Origin: an uncultured Mucilaginibacter sp.
GTDB lineage: Bacteria; Bacteroidota; Bacteroidia; Sphingobacteriales; Sphingobacteriaceae
Assembly (NCBI RefSeq): GCF_946481715.1
Contig: NZ_CAMLOV010000025.1
Location: 1-45,007, forward strand
Length of the DNA: 45,007 nt
Direction: 5' to 3'
Position numbers and translations under genes: made by a program. This document shows, piece by piece, positions 26,632 through 33,804 of the stretch (positions are counted from its first letter, which is position 1; each line of letters starts with the position of its first letter). The notes below the pieces were generated by a model. It worked only from the letters and a program-made list of their open reading frames with translations. It had not been told where the DNA came from and made no database searches.

Positions 26632-27664
26632 CTTCTATAATACAATCATCAGTTAACGGGAAACTGCTGCAAAGCAAGCGCTCGTCAACCCCAAGCCCTT
26701 CGGGAATTTTAGTTACCCCAATCATTTTTACCTCGCCTTTTATTATCCTCCCTTTGCAAACCAGGCAATTACCGGTTTGGCAGGAGTATGGCATATCCAA
26801 CATAGCATCCAACCCTGCCTCCAATATGCTTTTGCCCTTTGTAACTTCTATTACGGCATCCTTACCCTCAACCTTTATTGCTACAGAACGGGTAACAATG
26901 TTTTCAAATTCCGCGGGGTCTCTCACCACCTCAAAATCTTCGGAGTAAACTTTATCGCTACTCAGGCCCAGGCTGCTTAATGCAGCCCTTACAGATTCTT
27001 TTAAGCCAGCGGGCCCACAAATGTAATGGATTGTATCCTCAAGCACGCCTTCGTTGTGCATTACGGCCAAAACTTTGTTAGGGTCTATTCGTCCCTGTAC
27101 CAGGTAAGGATTGTTAGGTGCCACTGCCAACTGTGTATGAAAATGCCATGCAGAGAAATTCTCGAATTCAGCCTTTAGCTTATTGATATTATCCTGAAAA
27201 ATAACACTTTCGGCATTACGGTTGCCGTACACCAATGTTACGTGCGCCGCTAATTTTTTATATAAAGCGTATTTTGTTAACGACATTAACGGCGTAATAC
27301 CGCTGCCCGCCCCCCATAATACTATATGTGTTTGCGGTGTAAGCGCAGCCTCGTGGAGGATGAAATCGCCCATAGGCTCCATCACTTCTACAATATCATC
27401 AACCTTTACTTTATCAATAATATGATTGGATACAATGCCCCCGGGCACACGTTTTATGGTCACCTCTAAATGCGTATCAATTAATGGTGCCGATGAAAAC
27501 GAATAAGGCCTGATATACCTGCGCCCGTTTATCCTGAACATTAAAGTAAGGTACTGGCCGGCCAGGTATTTTACTTTTTTCAATCCGGGCTGCTTAAAGG
27601 CTATCGTAACGGTATCCGGCGTCTCCACACGAACATCAACAACTTTCAGGGTAAAAAACCGCAT
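26624..27664 (-). CDS. Flavin/[2Fe-2S] reductase, probable CDP-6-deoxy-glucoseen reductase (E3)
   Basis: The 346-residue electron-transfer protein has an FAD domain with RPYSFSS (52-58), an NAD(P)H domain with GAGSGITP (118-125), YICGPAGLKESV near 215, and a C-terminal plant-type ferredoxin domain with C295-X4-C300-X2-C303-X28-C332. Within this cassette it should pass electrons from NAD(P)H to RfbH for C3 deoxygenation. The known Yersinia AscD/DdhD has the ferredoxin domain first; here it is last, as in PaaE-type reductases. This may therefore be a non-orthologous replacement. It is first in the CDP-sugar group, 12 bases after the wzz-like gene. Confidence 0.87.
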   Translation of the reverse strand: MRFFTLKVVDVRVETPDTVTIAFKQPGLKKVKYLAGQYLTLMFRINGRRYIRPYSFSSAPLIDTHLEVTIKRVPGGIVSNHIIDKVKVDDIVEVMEPMGDFILHEAALTPQTHIVLWGAGSGITPLMSLTKYALYKKLAAHVTLVYGNRNAESVIFQDNINKLKAEFENFSAWHFHTQLAVAPNNPYLVQGRIDPNKVLAVMHNEGVLEDTIHYICGPAGLKESVRAALSSLGLSSDKVYSEDFEVVRDPAEFENIVTRSVAIKVEGKDAVIEVTKGKSILEAGLDAMLDMPYSCQTGNCLVCKGRIIKGEVKMIGVTKIPEGLGVDERLLCSSFPLTDDCIIEVD

Positions 27665-27676
27665 AGCAATAATTAT

Positions 27677-28759
27677 TTAAGCCATTATGCTGGCAGCAAT
27701 TTTTTTAAACAAAAGCCAGGCAATGCAAACAAACATCCCAACAGCAAAACCAATCACTGCACCTTTCACTTTGCCCAATTTGCTCATAGGCAATGGTAAC
27801 ACGGGTTGGTCTATCACCTGTATAAGCGGTGTTTCCTGCCGCAACGATATTTTAGACAACTCCAAATTCTTTACTATCTCGCCATAAATAGCACCACTGG
27901 CCTGCACATCTACCTGCTTCTTTTGCGATGGCACCTTAAGTGTTGACATAGCGGGATTGGCGTTTGGTGCGGCATCTACTGCATACGCTACACTACTTAT
28001 CGAGTAGCCCAGTACTCGTTTTACGCTATCGGCCTGCCTTTGTAACACCTGTATGTTCTGCGCGCTCTTTTTTGTTTTTGTTTGCGTATAAAAGTCATTA
28101 ACTGTTTCTACCAGTTTGGTGTTAAACTCCCTGGCAAAAAGCTCGTCGGTTGCGGTAACATCTACGCGGATAATGCTTAATTTTTTATCCAGCTTGGTTA
28201 CACTCAATAACTTGTTATTAAATGTTTCTACCAGGCCGCTTACTATACTATCCTGTAGGCGGCTGAAATGGGCGGGATCACCATCGAAAGTAACAGAAGC
28301 CAAAGCTGGGTTATCGTGCCATTTATCGCGCAGTTTGTTAAAATCGATATACCTATATATCAATAACTGCTTTTTACTATTGATAACTACGGGGCTAAGC
28401 AGGGTTTTTTCAATCATTACCCGTGATTTGTACAGTTCCAGTATGTTATCACCCTGAAAAATGCCGCCGCCACCGCCGCCACCGCCAATATCAATGCCCG
28501 CCAATGATGCAAGGCCAGAGTATTGGCTAAGCGCTCCGCCTTTATTACCTTCCTCTAAAACAAAGGTACTAACGGCAGTATACGACGGTTTTTTTATAAA
28601 TGCATAAGCGAGGCCAAGTAGGCTGCACAAAATGGCAAACGTTAGTATAAGTAGCCATTTGCTTTTAACATATTTTATTGTAGAACCTACCTGCCGTATA
28701 AGGTCTTTAACAGTTAGTTCATCGTCGTTGTCATTATTAGGAACTGTTTTGTCCTGCAT
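27677..28759 (-). CDS. Wzz-like polysaccharide chain-length/co-polymerase protein
   Basis: The 360-residue protein has a short cytoplasmic N-terminus, a membrane helix at about 34-54, a periplasmic Wzz domain (SYTAVSTFVLEEG after it), a helical region near 220-290 and a second helix at about 335-355 preceded by the Pro-rich IDQPVLPLPMSKLGK, as in polysaccharide co-polymerases. There is no tyrosine-kinase domain, so it is PCP-1-like and not Wzc. A run of eight glycines near residue 97 (IDIG8IF) is unusual. The start ATG overlaps the last base of the export-protein gene. Confidence 0.88.
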   Translation of the reverse strand: MQDKTVPNNDNDDELTVKDLIRQVGSTIKYVKSKWLLILTFAILCSLLGLAYAFIKKPSYTAVSTFVLEEGNKGGALSQYSGLASLAGIDIGGGGGGGGIFQGDNILELYKSRVMIEKTLLSPVVINSKKQLLIYRYIDFNKLRDKWHDNPALASVTFDGDPAHFSRLQDSIVSGLVETFNNKLLSVTKLDKKLSIIRVDVTATDELFAREFNTKLVETVNDFYTQTKTKKSAQNIQVLQRQADSVKRVLGYSISSVAYAVDAAPNANPAMSTLKVPSQKKQVDVQASGAIYGEIVKNLELSKISLRQETPLIQVIDQPVLPLPMSKLGKVKGAVIGFAVGMFVCIAWLLFKKIAASIMA

Positions 28760-31218
28760 TACTTACTCAAATTGATGATGCCCAAAATTATTGCTCCAAG
28801 CGAGGCAATACCCGTTGTTAATCCTATAACTTCTGTGGTTGATAGCCCATGCTTAGCTGGTTTTGTAGTCACAAATATCTGGCTACCAGGCTTTACAGCT
28901 GGATGCACGTTGAAAAACAAGAATTTACTTACGCCATGTACTTCGCCGTTAGGGTATTTAACATAGGTACGTCTGCGCGATGCTGTTGCCGAATAGCCCC
29001 CCGCATTAAGTACATAATCGTTAAACGATTTGCCCGGGCTGTAAACAACCGCGCTCGGAAAAAGTACATCGCCGTTTACCCAAACCAGCTCTTGCTTTTT
29101 CGGTACCCTTATAACGTCGTTATCTTCTGCTATCAGGTCCGTTCTGCTGCCTGGTGTTTCTAAAATCTCTTTCAAATTTATGCCAACAAAATTATTTCTT
29201 GCTGGTGTATCAATCGTGGTAGAATCTTTATTTGCTTGTTTTAAACGGCTCAATTGTTCTAAACGCTCTTGTTTTACGGCATTCGTATCTACCCCTTTTT
29301 TATTAACGCCTAAAATAGCTAAGTCGTTGCGCCTGAGGCTGGCACCGTCAGCATCGGCCGATGCTGTTAACCCTCCGGCACGTTTTATCAGGTCTGATAT
29401 TTTCTCGTTCTTTTGCTGTATAGCATAATACCCAGGGTATAGTACTTCACCCTCTATTTTAACGGTACTTTGTTTTTCGTATCCCGGCTGGCTATAAACA
29501 GATACGATATCGAAAGGTTGTAATTTAAAGTTTGCCGAACCATTTTTTAGCTGTGGATCAACGTCGATATTAAACACCTGCGCAAGGTTACTGGTTTTTG
29601 ATGCCGGGTCGCTATCTGTAACACGGCGGGCAACTTCAACCCTTTTTGCACTTGCACCATCAGTAAAACCTCCGGCTTTAACAATCAGGTCCTCTACGCT
29701 CATATTTTCCGCGAAAGCAAAGTTACCCTGGCTGCGTACTTCTCCCTTAATAGTAACATTGTATTCGTTGCGGAGATCGAATATAGAAGATATCCTAACC
29801 ACATCTTCGCGCTGCAGTAAAATATCGGGCGTGGTTTTGTTTAATATTCCATTCACGTCGAAGGAGATCAGTTCGGTAGTATTATCGGGTTTTAACCTGG
29901 TTATGCTTCCGCGGCCGGTAAATGCATCCTCTTTTAGCCCCGCTGCGTTTTTTATCAGTTGCGATAAGGTTAACCCTTTTTGCAACTCGTACTCGCCGGG
30001 GCGAAAAACGGCTCCATTTATAGTAACGCGGTTCTCATAACGCTCCAATATCTTTTCTACAGTAAATTTATCTCCGCGCAGCGGGATGTAATTTTTATAA
30101 TCGGCCTCAATCACATCGCCAATACGGCGTTGCTGATCGCTTATTTGCGAAACTTTTATACGGGCAGTGTAAGCCTGATCGGTAAAGCCGCCGGCAAACC
30201 TAAGCACATCCTGCATAGCTTCTCCGCTTAACACTTCAAACAAAGCCGGGTGTTTCACTTCTCCCACCAGTTCTACACGGGTACGGTAGGTAGGCACGCG
30301 TATAATGTCCTGATCCTGCAAGGAAATATTATCTTTTTGGTCGCCTTTTACTAAAAAGTCGTAAACATCCAGGCGGCGGACGATACGGTTATTGCGGATG
30401 ATCTCTATCTGGCGGAAAGAGCCATTGTTGTTTGGCCCCCCTGCCGAATATAGCGCATTAAACACCGTGGCCAGCGATGGTAAGGTATACGTGCCCGGTT
30501 TTACAACCTCGCCCACCAATATCACCTTTATACTGCGGATATTCCCGAGGCTTACCTGCACAGTTGTGCCCCTGCCAACGGCATAATTATTTGCAGCAAG
30601 TTTGCTTTTAATAGATGCTGTGGCCTGTTCTATTGTTTTACCTGATACATTAAGTATACCCACGCCCGGTATATTGATGTTTCCTTCCGGCGATACGTCC
30701 AGTTTCCAGTTAACCAGCGAAGCACCATACACGTTGATGTTCAATTGGTCTTCGGGGCCAAGGATGTAGTTTACCGGGGTAGCTATTTTTAAATTAGGTT
30801 CAAACGTAATATTGCTGTTGCGGAAAAGGTTTGCGCCAAAAATTTTTGTGGGGGTAGTGCCCGGTAAGTCAAGCGTATCGGGCTTGTAATTTAAGCTGCG
30901 ATTGCTTTGCTGGGCCGGTGTGTCCTGTTGTACGTCGGTACCTGTAGCTGCTGCCTTGCGTATCGCTGCAATACGTGTTTGCAATACCTGGCTCTGCTCG
31001 GCAGAAAGGCCGCGGCCCTGCAAGGTTTGCAACAATTGCGTATCCGACATTCCGGTTGCCTGGGCCTGTTGTAAAACCTGGCGTAATTGTGCGTCAGAAA
31101 GGTCGTTTACATTTACGTTTGATAAGTTTTGAGGGATATTTTGTGCCTGTGCAGGTATAAAAGCCGCAAGGCAGAATGTAATAGTAAGTAGTAATAGGTA
31201 GTGTTTTAAACTATTCAT
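28759..31218 (-). CDS. Outer-membrane polysaccharide export protein (Wza-like, SLBB repeats)
   Basis: The 819-residue protein has a signal peptide (about 1-26, ending AQAQ), a Gln/Ala-rich linker, a poly-export domain near 145-230 (LGPEDQLNINVYG; SPEGNINIPGVGILNVSGKT), then a series of about six SLBB domains recognisable by VKPGTYTLPS, VKHPALFEVLSG, FRPGEYELQKG, VRSQGNFAFAE, VLYPGYYAIQQ and VLFPSAVVYSPG, and a C-terminal hydrophobic helix. E. coli Wza has about 380 residues; the long multi-SLBB form is usual in Bacteroidota. It should form the export channel. It is the first gene of the 25-kb polysaccharide run. Confidence 0.93.
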   Translation of the reverse strand: MNSLKHYLLLLTITFCLAAFIPAQAQNIPQNLSNVNVNDLSDAQLRQVLQQAQATGMSDTQLLQTLQGRGLSAEQSQVLQTRIAAIRKAAATGTDVQQDTPAQQSNRSLNYKPDTLDLPGTTPTKIFGANLFRNSNITFEPNLKIATPVNYILGPEDQLNINVYGASLVNWKLDVSPEGNINIPGVGILNVSGKTIEQATASIKSKLAANNYAVGRGTTVQVSLGNIRSIKVILVGEVVKPGTYTLPSLATVFNALYSAGGPNNNGSFRQIEIIRNNRIVRRLDVYDFLVKGDQKDNISLQDQDIIRVPTYRTRVELVGEVKHPALFEVLSGEAMQDVLRFAGGFTDQAYTARIKVSQISDQQRRIGDVIEADYKNYIPLRGDKFTVEKILERYENRVTINGAVFRPGEYELQKGLTLSQLIKNAAGLKEDAFTGRGSITRLKPDNTTELISFDVNGILNKTTPDILLQREDVVRISSIFDLRNEYNVTIKGEVRSQGNFAFAENMSVEDLIVKAGGFTDGASAKRVEVARRVTDSDPASKTSNLAQVFNIDVDPQLKNGSANFKLQPFDIVSVYSQPGYEKQSTVKIEGEVLYPGYYAIQQKNEKISDLIKRAGGLTASADADGASLRRNDLAILGVNKKGVDTNAVKQERLEQLSRLKQANKDSTTIDTPARNNFVGINLKEILETPGSRTDLIAEDNDVIRVPKKQELVWVNGDVLFPSAVVYSPGKSFNDYVLNAGGYSATASRRRTYVKYPNGEVHGVSKFLFFNVHPAVKPGSQIFVTTKPAKHGLSTTEVIGLTTGIASLGAIILGIINLSK

Positions 31219-31328
31219 ATCGAGTTTAAGAGATAACGCTGCGCTTAGGTATAAATATGGTTAAATAACTATAACCCTCTTTGCTGAAAAAAGTATCAAA
31301 CATAACATCGGCAGGCTGTTTAAGTGTA

Positions 31329-31363
31329 CAAATATATACTAAATTTTGAAGGTTAAACGCAAA
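31329..31363 (-). promoter_or_regulatory. Candidate promoter of the polysaccharide locus
   Basis: On the minus strand TTTG (31363-31360) and TATATTTG (31336-31329) fit the Bacteroidota -33/-7 elements, with a somewhat long 23-base spacing. They lie about 110 bases before the first gene of the locus, in the 262-base divergent region shared with hscB. A leader of about 100 bases would result. Confidence 0.4.
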
Positions 31364-31480
31364 AGTTAACGATGCCTCTGTTAACTGTAAAGCGCGTAAA
31401 TTGTTTTAAGCATGTTAAAAAAACGGCCCAATAATTTATTAAGTGCCTGATAGCGGGCGTAAAAACATTAATTTTGCGCG

Positions 31481-32005
31481 ATGAATTATTTTGATTTTTA
31501 TAACATACCGGAAACTTTTCGGCCAGACTTGGCTGTAATAAAAAAGCAATTTTATGCTTTAAGCAAGCAATTCCATCCGGATTTCTTCGCTAACGAGGAT
31601 GAGGCGCGCCAGCAGAAAATACTGGAACTATCTACCTTAAATAACAAGGCTTACCAAACGCTTTCCGACCAAAATAAGCTGTCGGAATACATATTAAAAG
31701 AGCACGGCCTGGTAAATGAGGGCGCAAAACCACAACTGCCTGCAGATTTTTTGATGGAAATGATGGATATTAATGAACGGCTGATGGAGGTAGAAAATGC
31801 AGGGCAGCTTGCAGAAGTTACGGCTGAAGTGCTTGCTATTGAGGGTGATATAACCGAAGAAATGGCGAAATTAACCAATGGGTACGAGGGCTTGGATGTT
31901 ACCGCCAGGGAAAGCCGGCTAAATGAAATTGCAAATATTTACTATAGGCAAAAATATTTGTTGCGCATTAAAGAGAGTTTAAATACATTTGCAACCCGGT
32001 TTTAA
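31481..32005 (+). CDS. hscB: Fe-S cluster co-chaperone HscB (J-domain protein)
   Basis: The 174-residue protein has an N-terminal J domain with HPD at 32-34 (KQFHPDFFANED), and a C-terminal helical HSCB domain (FLMEMMDINERLMEVENAG, and EIANIYYRQKYLLRIKESL at the end), the length and layout of HscB. It brings the scaffold IscU to the Hsp70 HscA. Neither hscA nor isc genes are adjacent. A TAATTTTG box at 31469-31476 just before the ATG suggests a very short or absent leader, without a good -33 element. Confidence 0.92.
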   Translation: MNYFDFYNIPETFRPDLAVIKKQFYALSKQFHPDFFANEDEARQQKILELSTLNNKAYQTLSDQNKLSEYILKEHGLVNEGAKPQLPADFLMEMMDINERLMEVENAGQLAEVTAEVLAIEGDITEEMAKLTNGYEGLDVTARESRLNEIANIYYRQKYLLRIKESLNTFATRF

Positions 32006-32031
32006 GCAATTAACATTGCAATACCACTAAT

Positions 32032-32111
32032 GCCCAGCTGGCGGAATTGGTAGACGCGCTGGTCTCAAACACCTGTGGGAAACCGTGCCGGTTCGACTCC
32101 GGCGCTGGGTA
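32032..32111 (+). tRNA. tRNA-Leu, anticodon CAA
   Basis: GCCCAGC and GCTGGGT pair as the acceptor stem (one G-U), followed by discriminator A. The anticodon loop is CTCAAAC with CAA, on a stem with one T-T mismatch. There is a class II variable arm and the T-arm GCCGGTTCGACTCCGGC. CCA is not encoded. It lies 26 bases after hscB on the same strand. Confidence 0.93.
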
Positions 32112-32112
32112 C

Positions 32113-32152
32113 AAAGCTCTCCTGAGAAATCAGGAGGGCTTTGTTGTTTTTT
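32113..32152 (+). terminator. Rho-independent terminator after tRNA-Leu(CAA)
   Basis: AAAGCTCTCCTGA (32113-32125) pairs with TCAGGAGGGCTTT (32130-32142) around a GAAA loop with one G-T pair, followed by a T-rich run. Confidence 0.85.
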
Positions 32153-32169
32153 GGATCAGCCAAATCAAT

Positions 32170-32770
32170 TAAAAAAGCCCTAAAACAGGAAAACGGAAGC
32201 CTACTCTTGCGAATTGACTTCCGTTTCCTTACTTCGTAACCGGCCATAGCCGCTCAGAAGCACCAAGTTTTGTGTAAAATTAACCGGCCCGCTCTCCTCT
32301 TTGTTAATTGCTAACGCTGATGCACCCATATTCCTGCGAATGCTGATGACCTCAAATGTTGGCACCTGATGCTGACTTTGTCAGTCTCCTTGCGGAGGCC
32401 TCTCCTTCAATGCCGCCTGTAGCGCTGATCTATCCATCGTTCCTTGCAGAATTCCGGTTAGGGCATACTTGCGGACCTTTGAACTCGCCATCCTCCCGAG
32501 GGGAAGTCGACTCTGTCGTTATCCGTGCAACGCTGATGTATCTTTATTCTCAGAGAACCAAGATTTACCATTGTTTGCTAACGCTGATTGCTTCGAGGCC
32601 ATTATCTCGTTTGCCGTTCTCCGTAAAGTGTGGCAAAACCCATAATACCCCTTTAATCACTTCCGAAGCAGTTTTGCTTTCGCATCTTTCTTCTTTAGGT
32701 GACTCAGGTACTTCCTCTAATCTTTAGCTCCCCCGAAGGTTCGCCCGATTTAGTTTCTGTATTCCTGTAA
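32170..32770 (-). ncRNA. Candidate long structured non-coding RNA (no family recognised)
   Basis: No convincing gene lies here, but perfect short hairpins do. Read on the minus strand they are closed by RNA-type loops: CTCC-GCAA-GGAG (32386-32397), CTGAC-AAA-GTCAG (32372-32384), ATTC-GCAG-GAAT (32330-32341), CGAC-AGA-GTCG (32508-32518), TGC-GAAA-GCA (32675-32684) and CC-TTCG-GG (near 32733-32739). GNRA and UUCG loops appear only on the minus strand, which argues for its direction. A word ATCAGCGTT or close variant recurs at about 32580, 32529, 32421, 32339 and 32313. A long hairpin at 32188-32228 and a T-run (32176-32171) could end it. I do not see RNase P, tmRNA or SRP signatures. Confidence 0.4.
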
Positions 32771-33037
32771 GGCTGTCAAAGTACGTCGTTCTTGATATTT
32801 ACAATATCGGAAGTTTTTGGTATATCTGTCAAGTATTTTTTTAATTTTTTTGTTTTTCTTGTTAACAAGTTGTTAACATCCATTTGGTAGTTATCCACAT
32901 TATTGGGCTATTGATAATTAACGCATTAGATAGTTGGCTCACACTGAGGCGACAATAACCTTATTAACAGTTATTAAGGAAATCAGATATTTCGAGGAAT
33001 TTTTCCCTGCTCCTAAAACGCGTAAAAACGAAAAAAC
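32771..33037. other. AT-rich intergenic stretch with a DnaA box
   Basis: No gene is seen. The stretch has a T/A-rich tract around 32830-32865, the 12-bp palindrome CTTGTTAACAAG directly followed by TTGTTAAC, and one perfect DnaA box TTATCCACA at 32891-32899. Further on it is again AT rich up to the downstream end of the DUF4130 gene. Confidence 0.45.
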
Positions 33038-33802
33038 TTAAATTTTTTCGGTTAAATGCTTCCAATATCTCTTAGGTATATGGCGCACATGTAGCTTAGT
33101 ATTCTTGCGCGAAGCGATGTTTACGCTGCCAAAATAGTTCTTCCAAAGGTGCTGGTAAAGGCTTTCCTCTTCGGCAAAGGCCGCAATAACATTACCGGGT
33201 TTATTTAAATCGGAGAAATCCAATTCAATAAATTGCGTATCGTGCAGGTCGTAATACAGGCCGTACTTGCGTTTAATATCATATATCATCCACTTTTGGT
33301 CGGCGTAGCGGCTTTTAAAGTGGCGTATCAGCAATGGCAGTACATTAACATCGGGTTCAATACAGGCATAAAACGTTCCGTCGGTTAATTGCTGAAAACG
33401 TACAAAGGCTTCCATCCTGTGTTTTTCCCGCCGTATCAGGCGCACCAGTTCGGATACACGTATTACATATTTATTGGCATAATCTTCTTCAATATTTATG
33501 GGTGAATCGAAGGCATGCCTGATAAAGCCCAGCAGGTAAAAGTCCTCCCCTGCTTTCCCGGCCAAATGTGCAGCGTATAAACGCTGTATCCCCATGGGCG
33601 ATAGTTTTTGTTTCAGGCCTTTTAGTACCCTTGCGGCGCGGGCCTCATCTGTTACTACCCTTAATACATTATCGAACAAAGCGCTGCTATGCCACTCGCC
33701 GGCGTGCAGCTTTACGGCTTGCAACCGGTGCGCATACACCTCAAATACCGCGCTCAAAAGCCCTTCAAACGATCCATCGTATATTAAGGTGGTAACAGCC
33801 AT
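33038..33802 (-). CDS. TIGR03915-type putative DNA metabolism protein (DUF4130)
   Basis: The 254-residue protein starts with LIYDGSFEGLLSAVFEVY and has FVRFQQLTDGTFYACIEPDVNVLPLLIRHFKSRYADQKWMIYD across its centre, both typical of the TIGR03915/DUF4130 family. In other bacteria this domain is paired with the TIGR03916 radical SAM protein, or fused to a UdgX-type uracil-DNA glycosylase. The biochemical function is unknown; a role in DNA repair is inferred from the fusions. It starts 2 bases after the stop of the radical SAM gene, so the two are one operon. Confidence 0.88.
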   Translation of the reverse strand: MAVTTLIYDGSFEGLLSAVFEVYAHRLQAVKLHAGEWHSSALFDNVLRVVTDEARAARVLKGLKQKLSPMGIQRLYAAHLAGKAGEDFYLLGFIRHAFDSPINIEEDYANKYVIRVSELVRLIRREKHRMEAFVRFQQLTDGTFYACIEPDVNVLPLLIRHFKSRYADQKWMIYDIKRKYGLYYDLHDTQFIELDFSDLNKPGNVIAAFAEEESLYQHLWKNYFGSVNIASRKNTKLHVRHIPKRYWKHLTEKI

Positions 33803-33804
33803 GC

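Noticed and set aside
32065..32247. Minus-strand open frame of 60 codons ending in SAGVEPARFPTGV
   Set aside because: The end is the known false translation of an antisense tRNA-Leu (GVEPARPPT-like); the rest crosses the terminator.
32313..32590. CRISPR array or integron attC sites
   Set aside because: The repeated word is only about 10 bases, spacing is irregular and there is no cas or integrase gene or attC core pair.
32356..32727. Plus-strand open frame of 123 codons in the gap after tRNA-Leu(CAA)
   Set aside because: Composition is unlike a protein of this genome, no family is recognised, and it runs through the perfect hairpins of the structured region.
32170..32770. RNase P RNA, tmRNA or group II intron
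   Set aside because: The conserved cores (GAGGAAAGTCC and ACAGAAA for RNase P, tRNA-like ends and tag frame for tmRNA, domain V for intron) were looked for by eye on both strands and not found.
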